Source of the DNA: Christensenellaceae bacterium
GTDB taxonomy: Bacteria > Bacillota > Clostridia > Christensenellales > SZUA-584
NCBI GenBank assembly: GCA_012719815.1
Contig: JAAXZP010000252.1
Coordinates: 1 to 5,584, forward strand
DNA: 5,584 bases
Direction: 5' to 3'
The notes beneath the pieces were generated by a model. That model searched no databases. It was not told where the DNA came from and was given only the letters and a program-made list of their open reading frames with translations. Positions 1 to 5,156 of this stretch are shown here, piece after piece (position 1 is the first letter of the stretch; every line of letters begins with the position of its first letter). A program made the position numbers and the translations under genes.

Positions 1-862
1 CATATTCACAGTGATCATGAGCCAGGCGACGTTTATGCTGATCTACTGCCTGGGCATGACGCTGGCGATACTGACTGGCGGGCTGGACCTGTCAGTCGGT
101 TCGGTGGCGGCGTTCGCATCGTACATTGGGGCGACGCTCATCATCGAGGGGTATGTGGTGCCGGGCATCATTGTGGCTCTCGCCATCGGCGCGGGCATCG
201 GCGCGATTACCGGGCTGCTGATTTCCAAGGTGAAATTATCGCCGTTTATCGCCACGTACGGCATGGACTGGCTGGTGCGCGGACTGGTGCTGTTCATACT
301 GGCGGGCAAAAAGATATTCGGATTTTCTCCGGCCTTCACCTCAATCTCCAAGGGCGCGGTGGTGGAGTTTACCAGCACCATGAAGATATCCAACCCGTTC
401 GTCATCGCCCTGGTGATATTCCTTGTGCTGCTGTTCCTGATGCGCAAGACGACGTTCGGGCGCAACGTGTACTGCGTGGGGCTGAACGCCAGTGCGACGC
501 GCATCACAGGAGTAAACACCGACCGGATTATCACCATAATCTACACGATTTCCGGCCTTTTGGCGGCGATTGCGGGACTTTTATACGCGGCGGTTCTGGA
601 CTGCGCCGAGCCCAACATGGGCACGCACTACGGGCTGATGGCCATCGCGGCGACGCTGGTAGGCGGTACGGCGATTACCGGCGGCAAAGGCGGCGTGGGC
701 AACACCATTATCGGCGTGCTGATCATGGTGTTTCTGACCAACGCGCTGGCGGTGCTGGGCGTTTCGCACCTGTGGCAGGAGGCGGTGTTCGGATTGGTCA
801 TCATATTCGCCGCGCTGATGGAAAAGGCGAGGCAAAAACAGATTGCCTTGCTGCAGATGTAA
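1..862 (+). CDS. Sugar ABC transporter permease, ribose (RbsC) type, 5'-partial
   Basis: Inner-membrane channel subunit of a carbohydrate ABC importer (BPD_transp_2 / RbsC family), which passes sugar delivered by the binding protein encoded next. The frame is open to the window edge (first whole codon at 2). The GTG at 11 has no ribosome site, and the visible protein of about 286 residues is some 35-50 short of the usual 320-335, so the N-terminus with the first membrane helix lies upstream. Two family signatures are clear: GGLDLSVGS (77-103), following a hydrophobic GMTLAIL segment, and GGTAITGGKGG (662-694), the loop before the last helices and probably near the ATPase contact. The rest alternates strongly hydrophobic stretches with short polar loops, ending in a basic tail (EKARQKQ). 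The gene for the ATP-hydrolysing subunit is not in the window and is presumably upstream. Family certain; substrate not readable from this subunit. Confidence 0.93.
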   Translation, partial: IFTVIMSQATFMLIYCLGMTLAILTGGLDLSVGSVAAFASYIGATLIIEGYVVPGIIVALAIGAGIGAITGLLISKVKLSPFIATYGMDWLVRGLVLFILAGKKIFGFSPAFTSISKGAVVEFTSTMKISNPFVIALVIFLVLLFLMRKTTFGRNVYCVGLNASATRITGVNTDRIITIIYTISGLLAAIAGLLYAAVLDCAEPNMGTHYGLMAIAATLVGGTAITGGKGGVGNTIIGVLIMVFLTNALAVLGVSHLWQEAVFGLVIIFAALMEKARQKQIALLQM

Positions 863-874
863 GTCTAATAGGAG

Positions 875-901
875 CTAAAAAGCGCCCTGTGCGTTTTTTA
901 G
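875..901 (+). terminator. Hairpin between permease and binding-protein genes (weak or partial terminator, or mRNA processing structure)
   Basis: Arms at 875-885 and 891-901 pair over 11 bp with one G-T wobble around a 5-nt loop (CCTGT). The outer half is A/T, giving six T residues at 894-899 after a 4-bp GC-rich inner stem, which is terminator-like. It starts 13 nt after the permease stop and ends 46 nt before the next start, inside what is probably one operon. Complete termination would cut off the binding protein unless a further promoter exists, and I see none convincing in 863-947. A partial terminator or a decay barrier is more likely. Confidence 0.45.
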
Positions 902-933
902 AAATCCATTAGCATATCAGCAAACAAAATAAT

Positions 934-940
934 AAGGAGG
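934..940 (+). promoter_or_regulatory. Ribosome binding site of the sugar-binding protein
   Basis: AAGGAGG, a near-perfect anti-16S match, lies 7 nt before the ATG at 948. It fixes the start and suggests strong translation, as expected for a binding protein needed in excess over its permease. Confidence 0.9.
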
Positions 941-947
941 AGTAGAA

Positions 948-2021
948 ATGAAGAGGATTGCATTACTGCTGCTTGTTGCGGTCATGATTGCTGCGCTGGT
1001 CGGCTGTGCTCAACCCGCGGAACAACCGGCACAATCGGAAGCGCCCGCGGCGCCGGCGGCGGAGACAAAAGCGCCTGAGGCAACGCAAGCGCCTGCGGCA
1101 ACGGAAGCGCCCGCATCCGAGGAACCTGAGAGCGAATACAAATATCCGGGCGCTGTCGGTAAACAGGCGACAATGATCCTCAAGGACCTGACCAACCCGG
1201 TGTGGCTGGAGGCCAGAGAAGGCGGACTGGCGGCTGCCGAGGAATTTGGCATGGACCTCGAAGTGGTGGCTCCCATTGAGTCCAACAACAACGAGGAGCA
1301 GATCGCGCTGGTGCAGCAGGTGATTGCCCAGAAGAAGGACATCCTGATTATGTGCCCGGCAGACTCCACCGGTATTGTTCCGGCGATTGAGGAAGTTAAC
1401 GCGGCGAACATTCCTGTCATCAACCTGAACACCAAGATCAACACCGACAGCGGCACCGTCCATTACGAGACCTTCGTGGTGGCCGACAACACCATCTGCG
1501 GCACGCTGTGCGCGGAAGAGCTGGTACGCCTGGCAGGTGAAGAGGGCGAAGCGGTCATACTGGAAGGCCCGTCCGGCGGCCAGGTGACAATTGACCTGTC
1601 GAACGCTGCGCAGGCTGTGTTCAAAAAATACCCGAATATCAAGCTGGTGGACATTCAGAACGCGAAGTTTGACCGCGCGACCGCTTTTAACACCACGCAG
1701 AACCTGCTGCAGGCCCATCCGAATCTGAAGATTATATTCAGCTGCAACGACGAGATGGCGCTGGGTGCTGTGGAAGCTCTGAAGGAAGCCGGCAAGCTGG
1801 ATCAGGTTGTTGTGGGCGGCATCGACGGCAACCAGGATGCGCTGAAGGCCATCAAGGAAGGCACGATGGAAGTGACCGTGTACAAGAACTTCTGGCTGCA
1901 GGCCTACACCGCTGTGGAAGCTGCGGCGAAGTTCCTGGATGGGCAGAAGCTGGATGAGAAGATACTGGTAGAACTCGAAGCTGTGACGCCCGCCAACGTG
2001 GACAAATATCTCAAGAATTAA
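948..2021 (+). CDS. Sugar ABC transporter substrate-binding lipoprotein (periplasmic binding protein type 1, RbsB-like)
   Basis: Extracellular, membrane-anchored sugar receptor that hands substrate to the permease encoded just upstream. The 357-residue product starts with a lipoprotein signal peptide (MKR, hydrophobic core 4-18) and lipobox LVGC with the lipidated Cys at 20. Residues 21-66 are a flexible Ala/Pro/Glu/Thr linker containing six-residue repeats. The binding domain (about 72-357) fits the Peripla_BP_4 / RbsB family: NPVW (83-86) sits where aromatic residues stack on the sugar, then IAQKKDILIMCPAD (126-139), VADNTICG (178-185), CNDEMALGAVEAL (266-278) and GGIDGNQDALKAIKEG (290-305). 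Asp139, Asp268 and Asp293 are plausible sugar contacts by position. Length is normal once the linker is allowed for. The specificity class (ribose, xylose, rhamnose or other) cannot be read from sequence alone; the catabolic genes downstream suggest an aldose handled by isomerase, kinase and aldolase. Confidence 0.93.
   Translation: MKRIALLLLVAVMIAALVGCAQPAEQPAQSEAPAAPAAETKAPEATQAPAATEAPASEEPESEYKYPGAVGKQATMILKDLTNPVWLEAREGGLAAAEEFGMDLEVVAPIESNNNEEQIALVQQVIAQKKDILIMCPADSTGIVPAIEEVNAANIPVINLNTKINTDSGTVHYETFVVADNTICGTLCAEELVRLAGEEGEAVILEGPSGGQVTIDLSNAAQAVFKKYPNIKLVDIQNAKFDRATAFNTTQNLLQAHPNLKIIFSCNDEMALGAVEALKEAGKLDQVVVGGIDGNQDALKAIKEGTMEVTVYKNFWLQAYTAVEAAAKFLDGQKLDEKILVELEAVTPANVDKYLKN
1071..1124 (+). 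repeat. Three tandem 18-bp units in the lipoprotein linker
   Basis: Units 1071-1088, 1089-1106 and 1107-1124 each encode six residues: APEATQ, APAATE and APASEE. The first two differ at only two of 18 bases; the third is more diverged. A related Ala/Pro-rich stretch precedes them (1041-1070). The repeat lies wholly within the disordered spacer after the lipid anchor, so in-frame gain or loss of units would change only tether length. Confidence 0.7.
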
Positions 2022-2033
2022 GCAACCAACCTT

Positions 2034-2079
2034 GTGTATACCCCGGGCGTTTCCTTCCTCTGCGCCCGGGGTAGTACAC
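2034..2079 (+). terminator. Strong hairpin after the binding-protein gene (3'-end stabiliser or attenuator)
   Basis: Arms 2039-2049 and 2063-2073 pair perfectly over 11 bp (mostly G-C) around a 13-nt pyrimidine-rich loop. The helix continues for 5 bp (2034-2038 with 2075-2079) past a single bulged G at 2074. It begins 12 nt after the binding-protein stop. No T-run follows, so it is not a standard intrinsic terminator. Such structures after binding-protein genes are known to protect the upstream message from 3' exonucleases and lower expression of downstream genes; that role is inferred here. A partial terminator is the alternative. Confidence 0.6.
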
Positions 2080-2094
2080 GCCTTAGTAGGGGTG

Positions 2095-2115
2095 GCCGCC
2101 CCTTTATGGGGCGGC
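2095..2115 (+). repeat. Second GC-rich hairpin (inverted repeat) between binding protein and kinase
   Basis: GCCGCCCC at 2095-2102 pairs perfectly with GGGGCGGC at 2108-2115 around the loop TTTAT. It stands 15 nt after the previous hairpin. The nearest T-run (2129-2134) is 13 nt downstream, too far for a normal terminator. With its flank, AGTAGGGGTGGCCGCCCC, it resembles short GC-rich intergenic repeats that occur in many copies in some Clostridia genomes; that likeness is from memory and untested. It ends 19 nt before the kinase ribosome site. Confidence 0.55.
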
Positions 2116-2134
2116 ATAGGGGTTATCATTTTTT

Positions 2135-2140
2135 AGGAGG
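2135..2140 (+). promoter_or_regulatory. Ribosome binding site that decides the GTG start of the kinase
   Basis: AGGAGG ends 6 nt before GTG 2147. No in-frame ATG lies nearby, and the ATP-site motif begins only nine residues in (Asp10), as expected for a complete N-terminus in this family. Confidence 0.88.
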
Positions 2141-2146
2141 AAACCA

Positions 2147-3637
2147 GTGAATACGAAGAAATACCTGATCTTCGATTACGGGGCCAGCCATGGCCGCTGC
2201 ATTGTGGCGCTGTACAACGGCAGCACGTTCGAGATGGAAGAGATACACGAGTATGACAACCGTCCGGTGACTTACGCCGGCACATTATACTGGGATATAC
2301 TGCGCCTGGCATCCGAGCTCAAGATCGGCATGCAAAAGGCGTTTATGAAATATCCGGACATCGTGTCCGTGGGGGTTGACACCTGGGGATGTGACTTTGG
2401 ATTTATCGATAAAAAGGGCAAACTGGTTGGCAACCCTGCGAACTACCGCGACGAGCTCCGGCACAGGTACAAGCCGCTGCTGGACGAGCGGTTTGGCGAA
2501 TACAACATATTCCGACTGGGAGGAGCGAATACCAATGGCATCATGGGCCTGTACCACATATACGGGCTTCTGCAGGAGGACGCGCCGGAGCTTGCCATAG
2601 CGGACAAATTCCTGATGATGCCCGACCTGCTGAACTATTACCTGACAGGCATCGCGGCAAACGAGTACACCAACGCCACGATGACGCTGATGGTGGACCA
2701 GCAGGCAAAGACATGGCAAAAGGACATACTGCAGCCGCTGGGCATACCGGAGCGTCTGTTTACAAAACCCGTTCTGCCGGGCACCGTGCTGGGGCCGGTG
2801 CAGCCGAGCATATGCGCCGAGTTCGAAGTGCCCGCCGTACCGGTTGTGGCGGTGGCGTCGCACGATACGGCCAGCGCCATAGCGGGGACGCCGCTGTCGC
2901 GCACCGATGTGGACTGGGCGTTCATCAGTCTGGGCACGTGGGCGATATTCGGCATAGAGACGGACACGCCGTATATCAGCGAGGAAGTGTTCCGCTCCGG
3001 ATTTGGCAATCAGGGCGGCTGCGCGGGCAAGACCAACTTCGTCAACCTGCACACCGGGCTTTGGGTGATCCAGCAGTGCTACGAGCGCTGGTGCAAGGAA
3101 GCGGGCAAAAAAATTGGCTGGGACGCCGTGGTGGAGGCGGCGCGCGCGGCGCGCGGCGGCATCGCGTTTATTCCGCTGGACGCGCCGGAGTTTGCGCAGC
3201 CTAATCCCAACATGCCCAAAGTGATACAACGCTACTGCGCAGACCGGGGCCTGGGCGTGCCCGAAGGTATGGGCGAGATCGCGCGGTGCGTATATGAAAG
3301 CCTGGTTCTGAAGTTCAGAGACTGCTTTGAGAGCGTGCGCCGCTTTACGGGGCGGAATATCGGGCTGGTTCACCTGTTCGGCGGCGGCAGCCGCAACGAG
3401 CTGCTGTGCCAGTGGACGGCGGACGCGCTGGGGGTTCCGGTGATGGCGGGCCCGGCGGAGACGACATCCGTGGGCAACCTGCTGATGCAAATGCTGGGCA
3501 CCGGCGAAATCAGCTCGCTGGCTGAAGGGCGCGCGATATCCGGGCGGTCGGCGCAGCCGGTGGAATATCTGCCGCAGAACAAGGCCCTGTGGGATGACTA
3601 TTATGCGCAATACATGAAAGGCAGCAATCAAGAATGA
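2147..3637 (+). CDS. Rhamnulokinase-like FGGY carbohydrate kinase (RhaB family)
   Basis: Cytoplasmic ATP-dependent sugar kinase; in the classical pathway RhaB phosphorylates L-rhamnulose at C1 before aldol cleavage. The 496-residue product is full length (E. coli RhaB is 489). Visible landmarks in order: phosphate-binding turn DYGASHGR (10-17); DTWGCDF (78-84) and NYRD (99-102), matching DTWGVDF and AYRD of E. coli RhaB; the EYTNAT segment (173-178); SHDTASA (238-244) with the catalytic-base candidate Asp240; SLGTW (261-265); adenosine-site FGGGSRNELL (411-420); and GPAETTSVGN (435-444). Two departures from E. coli RhaB stand out: His15 where it has Ser (GASSGR), and NLHTGLW (300-306) where it has KNIMGLW, near the sugar site. 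The gene follows the transporter, and its stop overlaps the isomerase start by ATGA, so the two are probably co-translated. RhaB family membership is secure; L-rhamnulose as substrate is not. Confidence 0.9.
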   Translation: MNTKKYLIFDYGASHGRCIVALYNGSTFEMEEIHEYDNRPVTYAGTLYWDILRLASELKIGMQKAFMKYPDIVSVGVDTWGCDFGFIDKKGKLVGNPANYRDELRHRYKPLLDERFGEYNIFRLGGANTNGIMGLYHIYGLLQEDAPELAIADKFLMMPDLLNYYLTGIAANEYTNATMTLMVDQQAKTWQKDILQPLGIPERLFTKPVLPGTVLGPVQPSICAEFEVPAVPVVAVASHDTASAIAGTPLSRTDVDWAFISLGTWAIFGIETDTPYISEEVFRSGFGNQGGCAGKTNFVNLHTGLWVIQQCYERWCKEAGKKIGWDAVVEAARAARGGIAFIPLDAPEFAQPNPNMPKVIQRYCADRGLGVPEGMGEIARCVYESLVLKFRDCFESVRRFTGRNIGLVHLFGGGSRNELLCQWTADALGVPVMAGPAETTSVGNLLMQMLGTGEISSLAEGRAISGRSAQPVEYLPQNKALWDDYYAQYMKGSNQE

Positions 3638-4785
3638 AAGAAAAAGGCATACAATACCCGAGAATACACCTGGTTGTGGACAACTGCTTTGCCATCAAGC
3701 GCTGGGTGGAGCCGGCGGACTGGATGCGTAAAGTGCAGCAGATCGGCAATATCCGGTATATTCAGGCCAGCACCGACAACGAGATAGACCCCTCGCACAA
3801 TACGCAGGCGTTCCGCGACGAGTGGGTGGAGAAGGTCAGGAAGTGCGAGCAGGAAATGGGCCTGAAGGTAGTCAGTTTCTACTCGGGGTATGCGACATAC
3901 CGGACGGTGGGCATTGCCAGCCTGTCCAAAGAGAAGCGCCGGGCCATGATCGAGAAGTATTTCAAGCCCACTGTGGACGTGGCGGCCAGCCTGGGGGCGC
4001 AGGTGGGCAATTCGCTGTCCGCTTACTCGGATACGGTGCTGCAGAGCCCGGAGCTTTATCAGCTGACGACCGAGCATATTGAAAGCAGCCTGGCCAGCAT
4101 GGCGGCATATGCCGGCCAAAAGGGCGTGATGTTCGGTTACGAGCAGATGTACACGCCCACGCAGGGGATGTGGACCATTGACGGCTGCATCAGCTGCCTG
4201 CGCAACGTGTACGCCCGCGCCGGTTATCCGCTGTATCTCACGATAGACACCGCCCATCAGGCGGGGCAGGCGCTGTTTTTGCGGCCCACGCCGGAAGAGG
4301 TGCATCAGATGGTGAAATCGGGGGATCCCGGCACATGGCGCCTTCCGGACGAGGTGAAAAAGGCGATTTGCGACCGGCAGCCGGCTGACCGGGTGGAAAG
4401 ACTGCTGGACCGCTACAGTTATTGGTTTGCGGAGCCGCGCGACGCCGACCTGTTTGAATGGCTGGGAACGCTGGGGGCTTATTCGCCGATAATCCACCTG
4501 CAGCAGACGGACGGTACGTATTCGGCGCACAAGCCGTTTACTGCCAAAAACAACGCGACAGGCATCGTGAAGCCCAGGGACGTGTTTGCAGCCATCGCGA
4601 GGTCGTATGAGAGGCCTGCGCCCGAGGGCCTGCCGCCGCGGGTGACGGACATTTACCTGGCGTTTGAGCTGTTTTTCGGCATTACGGCATCCACTGACGA
4701 GATCATATCCGACATGCGCGAGTCGGTGGCTTACTGGCGCGAATATATGCCTGAAGACGGGATAACAGTTGACAAGCTGATTTAA
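3634..4785 (+). CDS. Xylose-isomerase-like TIM-barrel protein, probable sugar (or sugar-phosphate) isomerase/epimerase
   Basis: Putative metal-dependent aldose-ketose isomerase or ketose epimerase of the AP_endonuc_2 / xylose-isomerase-like TIM-barrel superfamily; cytoplasmic. The four-ligand metal site of this fold can be traced: Glu170 in GYEQMY, Asp205 in TIDTAH (with His208 three on, as in related isomerases), His288 in IIHLQQTD and Glu345 in AFELFF. HKPF (299-302) may add substrate contacts. At 383 residues it is longer than the 3-epimerases (about 290). The extra length is largely between Asp205 and His288, a gap of 83 residues against about 26 in tagatose 3-epimerase-type enzymes. It resembles neither RhaA, FucI nor AraA, nor the Pseudomonas-type rhamnose isomerase as I recall it. 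The ATG lies in the kinase stop (ATGA) and only a weak GAAAGG precedes it by 12 nt, so translational coupling is likely. By context it should supply the ketose to the kinase, or act on its phosphorylated product. Exact reaction unknown. Confidence 0.8.
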   Translation: MKEKGIQYPRIHLVVDNCFAIKRWVEPADWMRKVQQIGNIRYIQASTDNEIDPSHNTQAFRDEWVEKVRKCEQEMGLKVVSFYSGYATYRTVGIASLSKEKRRAMIEKYFKPTVDVAASLGAQVGNSLSAYSDTVLQSPELYQLTTEHIESSLASMAAYAGQKGVMFGYEQMYTPTQGMWTIDGCISCLRNVYARAGYPLYLTIDTAHQAGQALFLRPTPEEVHQMVKSGDPGTWRLPDEVKKAICDRQPADRVERLLDRYSYWFAEPRDADLFEWLGTLGAYSPIIHLQQTDGTYSAHKPFTAKNNATGIVKPRDVFAAIARSYERPAPEGLPPRVTDIYLAFELFFGITASTDEIISDMRESVAYWREYMPEDGITVDKLI

Positions 4786-4795
4786 TTAAGTTGCT

Positions 4796-4825
4796 ATGTA
4801 TGCTCTGCTCCCAAAGAGCATGCAT
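4796..4825 (+). terminator. First hairpin after the isomerase gene
   Basis: Arms 4796-4806 and 4815-4825 pair over 11 bp with one T-G wobble around an 8-nt loop, starting 10 nt after the isomerase stop. No T-run follows, so alone it would be a weak terminator. It probably shields the 3' end of the message or works with the true terminator 10 nt further on. Confidence 0.5.
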
Positions 4826-4834
4826 TTATCTCTG

Positions 4835-4884
4835 AAGCCGCATTGCCTGTCTCTCTTATATCTGCAAGCAATGCGGCTTTTTTT
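4835..4884 (+). terminator. Rho-independent terminator of the transporter-kinase-isomerase operon
   Basis: AAGCCGCATTGC (4835-4846) and GCAATGCGGCTT (4868-4879) form a perfect 12-bp stem, followed at once by seven T (4878-4884). The loop is long (21 nt) but the stem and T-run are convincing. It reads on the + strand only, since no T-run follows on the minus strand. It separates the isomerase from the aldolase transcriptionally. Confidence 0.85.
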
Positions 4885-5098
4885 GCCTTTCCGCTGCGCT
4901 GAATGGCTGACTGAACATTCGGTTTTTTCCGGCTACATTCGACCGGGGCGCCGCAGTAATAACAGGCCGTAACCGTCAGACGGAAGGAGCGCTTGACCGT
5001 CCGGGAGGACAGAATATCCCCCGCGACCAGCACAAAGAACAGTAGTATATAGACCGGCATATCATGCTGGACGCCGTTGCCGGATTTGGGCGAAGTAT

Positions 5099-5127
5099 TT
5101 GAAAACTCCGCCGGAATTTGGTATGGT
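5099..5127 (+). promoter_or_regulatory. Predicted sigma-70-type promoter of the aldolase gene
   Basis: TTGAAA (5099-5104, five of six to the -35 consensus) is followed by a 17-nt spacer and TATGGT (5122-5127, four of six) with an upstream TG (5119-5120) forming an extended -10. Transcription would begin near 5133-5136, leaving a leader of about 20 nt that holds the ribosome site. Its place after a terminator and just before the aldolase supports it. Confidence 0.6.
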
Positions 5128-5141
5128 AAAGTATCAGCAAT

Positions 5142-5148
5142 GAGGAGG
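5142..5148 (+). promoter_or_regulatory. Ribosome binding site that decides the TTG start of the aldolase
   Basis: GAGGAGG ends 8 nt before TTG 5157, ideal spacing. The ATG at 5149 directly abuts the site, is out of frame and stops after three codons (Met-His-His), so it is not the start. The first in-frame ATG is 16 codons further in and would remove the first helix. Confidence 0.8.
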
Positions 5149-5156
5149 ATGCATCA

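Larger units (their letters stand above)
4786..5156. other. 371-bp intergenic region between isomerase and aldolase genes
   Basis: The first 100 bp hold two consecutive hairpins (4796-4825 and 4835-4884, the latter a terminator). The last 60 bp hold a promoter and ribosome site for the aldolase. Between about 4885 and 5098 I see no supported + strand gene. A 17-bp imperfect palindrome (5054-5070, CCGGCAT-ATC-ATGCTGG) and an 11-bp one (4973-4983, CCGTC-A-GACGG) are the only small dyads noticed and could be operators, without further support. A minus-strand frame from 5060 to 4794 could encode 88 residues with a hydrophobic start and a CYYC motif. It lacks a ribosome site and runs through the terminator hairpin, so I do not call it a gene. 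Confidence 0.6.

Noticed and set aside
11..13. GTG as the real start of the permease
   Set aside because: No ribosome site precedes it, the frame is open upstream, and the family needs another 35-50 N-terminal residues with a first membrane helix.
905..933. Possible promoter directly before the binding-protein gene
   Set aside because: AATAAT (928-933) is -10-like, but no acceptable -35 lies 16-18 nt upstream (TCCATT), and it abuts the ribosome site, leaving no leader.
963..2129. Long minus-strand open frame (388 codons) opposite the binding-protein gene
   Set aside because: It lies opposite a clear coding gene, is rich in Arg/His/Leu as antisense frames of GC-rich genes are, has no recognisable motif, and its beginning spans the two intergenic hairpins.
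3138..3160. GC-only palindromic stretch in the kinase gene
   Set aside because: It is explained by the codons for an Ala-Arg-Gly run (AARAARGG) within the coding sequence.
2285..3631. Long minus-strand open frame (448 codons) opposite the kinase
   Set aside because: Antisense shadow caused by codon bias; no domain or ribosome site, while the + strand carries all FGGY kinase motifs.
3628..4530. Minus-strand open frame (300 codons) opposite the isomerase gene
   Set aside because: Antisense shadow with no recognisable motif.
4915..4941. Direct repeat ACATTCG at 4915 and 4935, spaced 20 bp like a regulator site
   Set aside because: Only 7 bases, two copies, far from the promoter; easily chance.
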